From Alkalicella caledoniensis (GTDB lineage Bacteria > Bacillota > Proteinivoracia > Proteinivoracales > Proteinivoracaceae): 64,000 nt of DNA. Both the position numbers and the translations under genes were made by a program. The notes beneath the pieces were generated by a model that searched no databases, had not been told where the DNA came from, and was given only the letters and a program-made list of their open reading frames with translations. The first letter of the stretch is position 1. Each line of letters begins with the position of its first letter. The stretch lies in NCBI RefSeq assembly GCF_014467015.1, contig NZ_CP058559.1, positions 372,001-436,000 of the forward strand, in the 5' to 3' direction. Shown here in pieces: positions 26,879-34,204 of the stretch.

Positions 26879-27432
26879 GATTTATCTTCCTCCTTTAAAA
26901 GGTGGTAAAAATTTTCTCTTAAATATTCCCTGAGCCATTCAATTACCCATGCCTCAGAAACATGGCTCTCCCCGATGTTTTCGTATACATCTTGTGATTT
27001 TAAAGTGAAGCTTTTTTCATCAGTTGATATACTAATGTTAAATTCCACATTAGGATTAAGTATCAATAATGAGATATAGGTATCTTCTAACTTACCAAAG
27101 GGAGGTCTGTCCCAGTGGTTTAGTAAAAATGAGAAGTTTAGCCTTGTGCCTTGGTTCTCTTGGGAATCTATGTTAAAAAACCCTCCACTTTGCTCAGAAA
27201 GCATCTTAGTAAATGCTAAGCCAAGGCCAACTGACCTTGTTGTCCTTGTGGTATAAAAAGGGTCAGTACACCCCTTTGTTATCTCTTGACTCATTCCCTT
27301 GCCGTTATCATTAATGGTAATTATTAATAAATTCCTCAGGATGTCTTTTTTTATTTCTATTTGAACTTTTGTAGAATCTGCAGCTATTGAATTTTGGACA
27401 AGGTCTAGAATAATTTGGGATATATCTTGCAT
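26875..27432 (-). CDS. Stand-alone HATPase-domain protein
   Basis: A 185-residue GHKL ATPase with histidine-kinase-type boxes: N box DLVQNSIAA, G1 box DNGKGM, F box DPFYTTR and G2 box GLGLAF. There is no dimerisation/phospho-acceptor helix and no sensor domain, so it cannot be a self-sufficient histidine kinase. It sits between the NuoE-like and 2Fe-2S genes, one base from the NuoE-like gene and overlapping the next. Such proteins recur in clostridial hydrogenase and formate dehydrogenase clusters; a regulatory role is inferred, not shown. Confidence 0.85.
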   Translation of the reverse strand: MQDISQIILDLVQNSIAADSTKVQIEIKKDILRNLLIITINDNGKGMSQEITKGCTDPFYTTRTTRSVGLGLAFTKMLSEQSGGFFNIDSQENQGTRLNFSFLLNHWDRPPFGKLEDTYISLLILNPNVEFNISISTDEKSFTLKSQDVYENIGESHVSEAWVIEWLREYLRENFYHLLKEEDKS

Positions 27433-27939
27433 TTAATTATTCTTATATTGCTCTAATATTTGAGGGATAGCCTCTGGGGTTAGCCTCCCGTGGGTATCAT
27501 CATTGATCATAATTACTGGTGCTAAACCGCAGGCTCCTATACAGGCTACAGGTTCTAGGGTAAATTGAAGGTCTTCAGTAGTGCCTCCCTTTTCCACATT
27601 AATTTCCTTTTGGATACTTTCAAGTATCTTTGCTGCACCTCTAACATGACATGCTGTTCCAAGGCAGACTCTAATGATGTTTTTCCCCCTTGGTTTTAGG
27701 TGAAATTGAGAGTAAAATGTTGCAACACCATAAACCTGACTTAATGGTAAGTCTAAACCATCGGCTATTCCAGCCATTACATTTTCAGGTAAATATCCAT
27801 ACAGGTCTTGAGCTTGTTGTAAAACAGGGATCAGTGCACCTTTCTTCCCTCTAAATTTCTCAAGTATTCCTTCTAGACTCACCCACTTTTCATCTTTAAT
27901 TTTACTATTCGATGCCCCACAACAACTATTTCCTTGCAT
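27433..27939 (-). CDS. NuoE-like [2Fe-2S] subunit (HndA type)
   Basis: A 168-residue thioredoxin-like subunit of the NADH-oxidoreductase module. It contains VYGVATFYSQFHLKPRG, then the four cluster cysteines in CLGTACHVRGA and CIGACGLAPV, the full NuoE pattern. The N-terminus has an extra short CCGAS stretch. It accepts or donates electrons to the NuoF-like protein. It starts the downstream block of the locus, with a candidate promoter 50-80 bp upstream. Confidence 0.94.
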   Translation of the reverse strand: MQGNSCCGASNSKIKDEKWVSLEGILEKFRGKKGALIPVLQQAQDLYGYLPENVMAGIADGLDLPLSQVYGVATFYSQFHLKPRGKNIIRVCLGTACHVRGAAKILESIQKEINVEKGGTTEDLQFTLEPVACIGACGLAPVIMINDDTHGRLTPEAIPQILEQYKNN

Positions 27940-27989
27940 ACTTCCACTCCTTTCTACTACATAATTGTTAATATTACATATCTATTAAA

Positions 27990-28018
27990 ATATTAATCTA
28001 GGATTTGACATGTGTTAA
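27990..28018 (-). promoter_or_regulatory. Candidate promoter for the nuoE-fdhA block
   Basis: On the minus strand TTAACA (28018-28013) and TAATAT (27995-27990) are separated by 17 bp. A 7-bp hairpin AGGATTT/AAATCCT (28000-28023) overlaps it at the end of the PHP gene. TTAACAA (27971-27965), one half of a Rex box, lies near the expected transcription start. Confidence 0.5.
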
Positions 28019-28021
28019 ATC

Positions 28022-28759
28022 CTAAAGTTGATACCAGTTCCTTTTTTCTTCTTTACAGAATGCTTTTTTAATTTCTAAGATACTAATTTCTGCTATTTCA
28101 AACACAACTGGATATACACCTATATCATCTATATAATGTGCATCACATCCTTTATAGACTATTTGATTTTCCAGACAATATTCTTTTTTTAGATTTCTTA
28201 TATTACATGTTTTGGATACTTCTAGTATGTTGTTTTGCTGCTCACTTTCTATAATACCTAAAGTAGGCAGTAGCCCGTTTTTTCTTCTATCCACATGGGC
28301 AGGTATAGCTAGTCCACTAAGGGCAGCAACTAAATTATTAACTTTATCTATGCTATAACTACTCCTTTGCAAAAGTAATTTTTCCTCAAACCCAGTTATA
28401 TTCTCCTGAAAGTCAACTATGACTTGTTCGCCGAAAATTTCAGGGTCGTTTGGTATATGTAAAAGGGAATTGTAAATCATCTCACCTAGGTTTTCAGCCC
28501 TATCTATATCATCAAAATAGCATAGAATATGAACCTCTTCATTGGTTTCCACTTCAATACCATAGATTAGCTTAATTCCAAACTCTTGTTCTAAGCTTTT
28601 AAAGGCCCTTAGGTTCTTCGTTGAATTATGGTCAGTTATGGCAATAAAATCCAGTCCCACGTCTTTAGCTTTTTTAAAAATGGACCTTGGCCCCATTTCT
28701 AAGCTTGCACAAGGGGACAGTACTGAGTGAATGTGTAATTGTCCTTTGAATCTATTCAT
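28022..28759 (-). CDS. PHP-domain phosphoesterase-like protein
   Basis: A 245-residue PHP-fold protein with the metal motifs HIHSVLSPC near residue 10, ITDHNS near residue 41 and IPAHVDR near residue 157. It is TrpH-like in size, and its metal ligands look intact. Known relatives hydrolyse phosphomonoesters or nucleotides, but the substrate here is unknown. It overlaps the DRTGG gene by eight bases. It belongs to the gene set that accompanies sensory FeFe hydrogenases in Clostridia, so a signalling role is plausible. Confidence 0.87.
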   Translation of the reverse strand: MNRFKGQLHIHSVLSPCASLEMGPRSIFKKAKDVGLDFIAITDHNSTKNLRAFKSLEQEFGIKLIYGIEVETNEEVHILCYFDDIDRAENLGEMIYNSLLHIPNDPEIFGEQVIVDFQENITGFEEKLLLQRSSYSIDKVNNLVAALSGLAIPAHVDRRKNGLLPTLGIIESEQQNNILEVSKTCNIRNLKKEYCLENQIVYKGCDAHYIDDIGVYPVVFEIAEISILEIKKAFCKEEKRNWYQL

Positions 28760-29087
28760 TTGGCCCTATACCTAAGGTATAGAGTTTCCCAACTAGATCA
28801 AAGGCCGTTGTGTCTGAGTAAAACAGGTTAACACTTTTATCTTTTGCTGCTTTTATGGTATTTTCATCTACTTCACCTAAAACTATTACTGCTGCTAGTT
28901 CAGCTAGCAGGGCAACAGCAATAGTATTGACATGCCCTTGATGTGTCACCCATACCCCACCTTTTTTACTATTACCTATAACTAAGCTTAAGAGGTCTGT
29001 ACAAAGGCCAGAGGTAATTTCCTCATTTGGATTATCAATATTTAAACCTTTGATAGGCAGTTTAGCGGCCAAATCTTTTACTATCAT
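28752..29087 (-). CDS. DRTGG-domain protein (second copy)
   Basis: A 111-residue single-domain protein resembling the DRTGG fold: LCTDLLSLVIGNSKKGGVWVTHQGHVNTIAVALLAELAAVIV. The domain is usually found beside CBS domains or phosphotransacetylase and may bind nucleotides. It overlaps the hydrogenase gene by four bases and the PHP gene by eight. A paralogue is encoded at 30762-31118, so the hydrogenase is flanked by a pair. Confidence 0.78.
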   Translation of the reverse strand: MIVKDLAAKLPIKGLNIDNPNEEITSGLCTDLLSLVIGNSKKGGVWVTHQGHVNTIAVALLAELAAVIVLGEVDENTIKAAKDKSVNLFYSDTTAFDLVGKLYTLGIGPNE

Positions 29088-30319
29088 TTTTTAGACTCCT
29101 TTTTTTGGAAAACACAGTTTATTTCTTGTGTGGTCCCTTGAATTTTATCTTCAGCATGTGCTCTACAAGTAGGAGCACCACATGCTCCACAATCAAATCC
29201 AGGCAAACAATCCAATATTTCTTGAACTTTATTTGCAATGGATATCGCATTTAAGATATCGCTATCATACTTAAGTATTTGTCTTGGTTTTAGAGCAGTC
29301 TGCCAGTCAAAATACTGTGGTGGAACTTCTAAGAGTTTTTGTTCATCTAAAGCGCCACCTATTGATTCTGCTAGTTTTCTTACTCTAACCCGTGCTATAA
29401 AAGGATTCTCTACAACAGCGGGTCCACCGACACATCCACCTACACATGCCCAACATTCTATATACTCAACATCAGTTAACTTCCCTATCTCTATTTCCCT
29501 AAGAATTTTATTCACCTGTTCAATACCATCAATCACTACGTTGTCTGAGCAACTGATGGCTAAACTCTCTCCACCAGCTCTAGCCCATCCATAACCTAAA
29601 CCCTTTGCCTTCAAATCTTTAGGTTTACACTTATCTGTTTGGGTAAACTTCAATATGTTTCCGTACAAGTCAACTATAGACAAAACCCCATTAACGGTGG
29701 ATATTTCCCTTGCCACTGGCTGCTTTACAGCAGTCATTTTTGCAGGACAAGGTGAAATATAAAATATACCTATCTCATGGCTTTCATATCCCTTCATTAA
29801 CCCCAGGTCTAGTGCCATCTGCCCAGCAACTTCTAGTGGTGATTCCACTGGAATTAGGTATTTGATTAAATCAGGGTACAAAGCCTGCACTAGCCTAATA
29901 ACCGCAGGACAGGATGCAGATATAAAGGGTACTCCTTTATGATTACGTAAAACTTGCTTTATAGCTAAAGAAACGTATTCACACGCTAAAGCAACGTCAA
30001 CAACTTCATCAAAACCCAGGGACATAAAAGACCCTAATATTTTATTAGGATTTACGGTTTTTCCAAATTGACCGAATATTGCTGGGTCTGGTAAAGCAAT
30101 CTTATACTTATAGTTTTCTAAGTCCGTTAAGCTATCCACTTTACCGGTTTTTGCATGGTTTGGGCATACCCTAATACACTCCCCACAGTCGATACACCTA
30201 GAGCCAATGATTTCTGCTTTTTCTTTGACCCTTATGGCTTCTGTGGGACATACTTTAACACAAAGGGTACAGCCATTACAAAACTTCTCCCTAAGTTGAA
30301 CAGAATGGAAATATTCCAA
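29084..30319 (-). CDS. Sensory-type FeFe-hydrogenase-like protein
   Basis: A 411-residue protein. Two ferredoxin clusters (C14-C24, C42-C52) are followed by an H-cluster domain and a C-terminal Fe-S domain (FDCGACGAPTCRAHAED). H-cluster ligand cysteines remain: C137 (SASCPAV), C191 (SPCPAK), C292 and C296 (ACVGGC). The catalytic surroundings differ from hydrogen-turnover enzymes: the proton-relay Cys of TSCCP is Ser136, and the Met residues of MPC and EVMAC-type loops are Ser189 and Trp290. This points to a hydrogen or redox sensor rather than a bulk hydrogenase. Co-transcribed with DRTGG, HATPase and PHP genes. Confidence 0.88.
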   Translation of the reverse strand: MEYFHSVQLREKFCNGCTLCVKVCPTEAIRVKEKAEIIGSRCIDCGECIRVCPNHAKTGKVDSLTDLENYKYKIALPDPAIFGQFGKTVNPNKILGSFMSLGFDEVVDVALACEYVSLAIKQVLRNHKGVPFISASCPAVIRLVQALYPDLIKYLIPVESPLEVAGQMALDLGLMKGYESHEIGIFYISPCPAKMTAVKQPVAREISTVNGVLSIVDLYGNILKFTQTDKCKPKDLKAKGLGYGWARAGGESLAISCSDNVVIDGIEQVNKILREIEIGKLTDVEYIECWACVGGCVGGPAVVENPFIARVRVRKLAESIGGALDEQKLLEVPPQYFDWQTALKPRQILKYDSDILNAISIANKVQEILDCLPGFDCGACGAPTCRAHAEDKIQGTTQEINCVFQKKESKK

Positions 30320-30331
30320 GTAATCTCCCCC

Positions 30332-30772
30332 CTATAAATAAACGGTGGCTACTAAGGTTGTTCCTATTCCTAACGTGGACTCTACTTCTAAATAATCAGC
30401 ACATCTTTTAATATTTGGCAGTCCTATGCCTGCTCCAAAACCCATTTCCCGAATATCATCAGTAGCAGTTGAAAAACCTTCTAACATTGCTTGCTCAACG
30501 TTAGCTATACCTGGACCGTGATCTTTTGCAATAATCTTAACCTGGTCTGGGTAAAACTCACAGGATATTTCCCCTCCAAGGCTATGAATTACCAAATTCA
30601 TTTCCGCTTCGTAGCTTATTATAGCTATTCTCCTCAATAATTCTGGGCCTATTCCTATTAATTGCAGTGATTTTTTTATTTTACTAGATCCTTCTCCAGC
30701 CCTTTCAAAGTGCATGGCTAAAACTTCTGTTTTTACTATATGGGTGTGTGTTGCTGTCTCGCTACTCATCAT
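30332..30772 (-). CDS. Anti-sigma-factor-like HATPase protein
   Basis: A 146-residue GHKL ATPase of the RsbW/RsbT type: N box EAEMNLVIHS, G1 box DHGPGI and G2 box GFGAGIGLPNI. No other domain is present. Members either phosphorylate an antagonist or bind a sigma factor, but no such partner is encoded nearby. It overlaps the DRTGG gene upstream by 11 bp and precedes the hydrogenase-like gene by 12 bp, so it probably relays the sensor's state. Confidence 0.85.
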   Translation of the reverse strand: MMSSETATHTHIVKTEVLAMHFERAGEGSSKIKKSLQLIGIGPELLRRIAIISYEAEMNLVIHSLGGEISCEFYPDQVKIIAKDHGPGIANVEQAMLEGFSTATDDIREMGFGAGIGLPNIKRCADYLEVESTLGIGTTLVATVYL

Positions 30773-31118
30773 TGGGACCGCAAGCCTTTAAACCCATTTG
30801 ATAAAGTAGTCCACAGCACTCAAACATTGTTTTTTTACTTGTAATTATAGGTATATTGCAATCTTTAGCTAGGTCAATTATTGAATTTTCAACCTTTTTT
30901 CCCCTTACTACTATTATTGCGCCTAGATCTGCTATTTCAGCTGTTCTTACAACTTGAATATTTGCTAGTCCAGTAAGCAGTAAGGTTTGACTTTGGGCAA
31001 ATGCAAGTACATCACTGAGTAAATCAGCCCCGTAAGCCTTATATATTTCCCTATCAAGTAATTCGTCACCGAACAATATTTCTCCTTCAATAAGTTCACA
31101 AATTTTCAATAATTTCAT
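30762..31118 (-). CDS. DRTGG-domain protein (first copy)
   Basis: First gene of the sensory block, 118 residues. LSDVLAFAQSQTLLLTGLANIQVVRTAEIADLGAIIVVRGKK matches the DRTGG fold. Its C-terminus CGPNDE follows two cysteines (ECCG). It has AAAGGGG upstream of its ATG and a promoter with a palindromic operator-like site 70-110 bp upstream. Its job is unknown; ligand sensing is the usual proposal for this domain. Confidence 0.8.
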   Translation of the reverse strand: MKLLKICELIEGEILFGDELLDREIYKAYGADLLSDVLAFAQSQTLLLTGLANIQVVRTAEIADLGAIIVVRGKKVENSIIDLAKDCNIPIITSKKTMFECCGLLYQMGLKACGPNDE

Positions 31119-31167
31119 TATAATTCCCCTTTCATGCGAAATTATTCACTAATGGGCCGATTTTTTT

Positions 31168-31186
31168 CTCCCCAAATTTTGGGGAG
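31168..31186. promoter_or_regulatory. Palindromic operator-like site
   Basis: CTCCCCAAATTTTGGGGAG: perfect 9-bp arms around one central base. It lies about 6-24 bases after the expected transcription start of the sensory operon, a usual position for a repressor operator. As RNA it could also form a hairpin, but on the minus strand it is followed by A residues, so it is not a terminator. Confidence 0.6.
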
Positions 31187-31198
31187 AGTAACAATTCG

Positions 31199-31227
31199 AG
31201 TATAACATTGGTAATAGATTTTATCAA
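31199..31227 (-). promoter_or_regulatory. Promoter of the hydrogenase-sensor operon
   Basis: Minus strand TTGATA (31227-31222), 17-bp spacer, TATACT (31204-31199): a near-consensus housekeeping promoter 81 bp upstream of the first DRTGG start. Confidence 0.7.
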
Positions 31228-31245
31228 TACCTTTTGTGCTTTTTT

Positions 31246-31977
31246 TTACTTACTTTTTATAAAACTAAAAAGTACAGTAAAGTACTCATCTCTATCCTGG
31301 TTGCTAGATGTTTGAGTCCATGTGTCATATTTACTTATGACTTGCAAAATATCATTTAATATCTTTTGTTCACTTATACTATGTATTTCATTTAATCCAC
31401 TGTGGTTGCTAAGTGTCTTAACTTCACCTGTTAAAAAATATTCATGTGTTTTCTCTAGTACTTCCTCAAATACTAAAAGTGTGTGTTCAACTACTGCTTT
31501 TTTATCCTCATCATTGTCTTTAATAGTGATAAAAGTTTCAGGAATTATGTATTCTGCAAGAAAGTTATCAAAACCTAGCTCCCGCTGCTTATTCAAGCTG
31601 TTTTGAGGACTATCTTTGTCTAAATACAATCCAGTAATTACTCTAATTACATCGTCTTTTATCAATATGGCCTCAAACTCGCTTTCTTGAAGATTCTGTC
31701 CGTGGGTCTGGGCCCCTCCAAGTGTTGAAAACACACCATTTTGAATCAAAATAATTTCTCTAGCTTTTAGTACCACTTCAGTTCCTTCCTCCACCACATT
31801 AACATCTTCATCGCCTTTGGGATTTGTAATAGTTGGTTGAGTTTCTCCACCAAACCTTATTAGTAATGTCTCAAAATACTTACCCATGGGATATGCCACC
31901 ACTAGGGCAAGTAAGGAGATTGCTATTATATGACCTATGTACTTTTTATTTCCCCTACTACTATACCTTCGTCTCAT
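31246..31977 (-). CDS. Membrane-anchored SPOR-like protein
   Basis: A 243-residue protein with a basic N-terminus and one hydrophobic helix (16-34), the rest outside. Residues about 72-145 read like a SPOR domain (IILIQNGVFSTLGGAQTHGQ, then IRVITGLYLDKD), which binds denuded peptidoglycan. The similarity is by eye and modest. The C-terminal 90 residues are unrecognised. It is three bases after the deacetylase-like gene, so the two probably act together in the cell envelope. Confidence 0.7.
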   Translation of the reverse strand: MRRRYSSRGNKKYIGHIIAISLLALVVAYPMGKYFETLLIRFGGETQPTITNPKGDEDVNVVEEGTEVVLKAREIILIQNGVFSTLGGAQTHGQNLQESEFEAILIKDDVIRVITGLYLDKDSPQNSLNKQRELGFDNFLAEYIIPETFITIKDNDEDKKAVVEHTLLVFEEVLEKTHEYFLTGEVKTLSNHSGLNEIHSISEQKILNDILQVISKYDTWTQTSSNQDRDEYFTVLFSFIKSK

Positions 31978-31979
31978 TA

Positions 31980-32711
31980 TTAATTCCTCCTTTGCTGTTC
32001 ACCATTTATATTTACTGTGTAATTTTCTATGTATATCATATTTTCAACTGAGCATATAATATAACTTTCTTCTTGTAAGTATCTAATAATTATATTAATT
32101 GCGTCTGGTGTATATATACCAGTGTTAAAAAGAATTATTGACCCCTCAGTTGCACCACTTCTAACCCTTTCAACTATATCTGATACTCCTATTGCCTTCA
32201 TGTCATTTGAATCTAAATCCCATAGAACAGTGAATATTCCCATCTCCTCAGCCACATATATAATCTCCTGGTTTACTGTGCCTTCAGGCCTTATTGTTTT
32301 TAGTTTTTTCCCCGTTGTTTGTTCTAATTTTTGTGAAACAGAGTATAACTCTTCTTTTATCATTTTCCTTGTAAGATTTTTAATTTTTATTTGGTTAAAT
32401 GCTAACAGACCAACCTCAGATCCAATTTCATTTATTTTAGATATTGTTTCTGGGTTATCCTCAATAAGAGTTTTGGTTATGTAAAATGTTGCAGTTACGT
32501 TATTTTTATCTAAGGTATCTAAAATAGCAAAGAGTTCATCATCTATTTTATATATATTAAAAGTTAATGAGATTTTCTCATTTATTTTAACCCTAGAAAT
32601 GGGAATAAACTTGCTTTCACCAGCTAAAGTCATAACTACTCTCTCCCCTGCAGAATAAGTAAGGCCTAATATCATGACCATAACCATGAAAAGCAGAAAA
32701 TATTTTTTCAT
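31980..32711 (-). CDS. Degenerate polysaccharide-deacetylase-like protein
   Basis: A 243-residue protein with an N-terminal signal/anchor helix and a NodB-like fold (ILDTLDKNNVTATFYITKTLIEDNPETI, then IRPEGTVNQE). The usual metal motifs are missing: TFDDG is TFNIY, and the NHxxxH region reads VGLLAFNQ. Catalysis is therefore unlikely, and a binding or scaffold role would fit. It is the first gene of a two-gene unit with the SPOR-like protein and diverges from the ferritin-like gene at 32849. Confidence 0.75.
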   Translation of the reverse strand: MKKYFLLFMVMVMILGLTYSAGERVVMTLAGESKFIPISRVKINEKISLTFNIYKIDDELFAILDTLDKNNVTATFYITKTLIEDNPETISKINEIGSEVGLLAFNQIKIKNLTRKMIKEELYSVSQKLEQTTGKKLKTIRPEGTVNQEIIYVAEEMGIFTVLWDLDSNDMKAIGVSDIVERVRSGATEGSIILFNTGIYTPDAINIIIRYLQEESYIICSVENMIYIENYTVNINGEQQRRN

Positions 32712-32848
32712 TATCTCACCCCCAAGTACTAATATGTATTATAATTTATTGAAATTTATAACTTTCTATCTGTAATTATACTAATTTATGCCAATTATAA
32801 TTATCTTGAAAAAGTCACATGCTATATAATAGAAAGGAGTGAAATACT

Positions 32849-33277
32849 GTGAAAAGTTCTCTGAAAAAATTAAATAATTTATTGGCGGAAGAATATTCTA
32901 TGATAAATAGTTTTGACAGCTATTTAAACAGCATACCAGACGGTGAAGACAAGGAAGAATTAACAACTATTATGATGAATCATGAACATAATGCTTCACA
33001 GCTAAGAAGTCAAATCGAAGCCCTAGGTGGTAGACCTAAGGATAGTGTTGCTTCTAGTAATGAAAGCATGAATATTCAAAGTGGCTCAGACAGAACAGTT
33101 ATAGAAAAAGTTCTAAAACAAGCACACCAACAAGAAAGATCCACTGTAGAGCTAGCCCAAGAAATCACTAGAACTAAAATAGATGAAGATACAAAATATG
33201 TAATCCAAGAAATAGTTGACGTAAACAGAACCCATCTAGCAACAATCGACAGGTTACTAAAAAGGCATAACGCATAA
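32849..33277 (+). CDS. DUF2383-like four-helix ferritin-like protein
   Basis: A 142-residue all-helical protein that starts with GTG after AAGGAGTG. Its layout, two helix pairs with NHEHNASQLRSQIEALGGRPKDS in the first and DVNRTHLATIDRLLKRH in the last, resembles DUF2383/PA2169-family proteins. Metal binding is possible through Glu and His but not established. A -10-like TATAAT lies 20 bp upstream. It is one of the few plus-strand genes and stands alone. Confidence 0.75.
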   Translation: MKSSLKKLNNLLAEEYSMINSFDSYLNSIPDGEDKEELTTIMMNHEHNASQLRSQIEALGGRPKDSVASSNESMNIQSGSDRTVIEKVLKQAHQQERSTVELAQEITRTKIDEDTKYVIQEIVDVNRTHLATIDRLLKRHNA

Positions 33278-33320
33278 AACTAGACTTTGCGCTAAAAGAT
33301 AAACGTCCTTCGTTAGATCA

Positions 33321-33368
33321 AAAGCCCAGATACCCCAACGTATTAGATACGCTGCGGTTCTGGGCTTT
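33321..33368. terminator. Long hairpin between convergent genes
   Basis: AAAGCCCAGA (33321-33330) pairs with TCTGGGCTTT (33359-33368). An inner CGTAT-TAG-ATACG hairpin lies between. It sits between the ends of the convergent DUF2383-like and ccdA genes and probably terminates one or both. No long T-run is present. Confidence 0.55.
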
Positions 33369-33407
33369 GCTACGTCTCAAAGCTTAAATACCTGGGTTAT
33401 ACCCTTA

Positions 33408-34079
33408 CTATGTCTTAATCCAAAACTGATACAATATATAAAGTCCCACAAATATTAGTTTTGTGCCTAGGACAAAATTAACTTTTTTTGTGGCAAATTT
33501 TGAATTAAAGATACTTTGCATTGAGCTTCCTATGAGTGCTACTGCCAATACAGGTATGGCCCTGCCAATTCCGTAAGCAAGTAAAACTGAAATTCCAGTA
33601 ATTATGTTTGCTTCTACCATAACATAACTAATTATTGTTAGAAGAACAGGCAAGGTGCATGGAGCTCCTAAAATGGCAAAAGGAATCCCGAGGATAATTC
33701 CTGTAGTTATACCTTGTCCCTGTCTTTGCTTTTTCTTCGGCACCAATACGTATGTAAGATTTAACCTTACTTTTAAAATGCCCATCATTTTTAAGCCCAT
33801 GATAATTGAAATTGCACTAATGATGTAATAAGCTATCTCTAAATTAAAAAATGCTTTGCCTAGTCCCGAAAATACTACTCCCACAACCATTAGGGTTAAA
33901 ATCATACTTACTAAAAAACTTGTTACTACTTTTAGTTTTGAAAATAAGTTCTTTTTATCCTGCAGAGTATATGAAGCAAGTAGCATAATAGTAGGCAAGC
34001 TACAGGGTGTTACACCACTTAATAAACCTAGCGAGAAAATAAAGCCATACGTACCAAGTATTCCATCATTTGTTCCCAT
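33408..34079 (-). CDS. ccdA: CcdA/DsbD-type membrane thiol transporter
   Basis: A 223-residue protein with six helices. The two redox cysteines of the CcdA family sit in GVTPCSLPTIMLL (first helix) and GAPCTLPVLLTI (fourth helix). It passes reducing equivalents from cytosolic thioredoxin to extracytoplasmic thiols. No partner thioredoxin or cytochrome gene is adjacent; the thioredoxin-like selenoprotein at 37.3 kb is the nearest thiol-redox gene. It stands alone, about 120 bp downstream of the cbi operon end. Confidence 0.85.
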   Translation of the reverse strand: MGTNDGILGTYGFIFSLGLLSGVTPCSLPTIMLLASYTLQDKKNLFSKLKVVTSFLVSMILTLMVVGVVFSGLGKAFFNLEIAYYIISAISIIMGLKMMGILKVRLNLTYVLVPKKKQRQGQGITTGIILGIPFAILGAPCTLPVLLTIISYVMVEANIITGISVLLAYGIGRAIPVLAVALIGSSMQSIFNSKFATKKVNFVLGTKLIFVGLYILYQFWIKT

Positions 34080-34183
34080 AATTTATCCCCCAAGCCAGTT
34101 TTAATATGTATAAGAAATATATTGTTAATTTATGTGTTATAGAACATTTTTTAGAAAATGAGTTTATAGGTGTTAAAAATAAA

Positions 34184-34204
34184 AAAAGCGCTGATAGCGC
34201 TTTT
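34184..34204 (-). terminator. Terminator of the cbi operon
   Basis: AAAAGCGCT/AGCGCTTTT with loop GAT (34184-34204), overlapping the cbiO stop and followed on the minus strand by a T-rich run. Confidence 0.85.

Noticed and set aside
29084-30319. Catalytic hydrogen-evolving FeFe hydrogenase
   Set aside because: The proton-relay Cys is Ser and two active-site Met residues are replaced, and the neighbours are signalling proteins; a sensor is the better reading.
32712-32848. Sigma-B-type promoter before the ferritin-like gene
   Set aside because: Only a TATAAT-like -10 is convincing; the -35 region does not fit a stress-sigma consensus.
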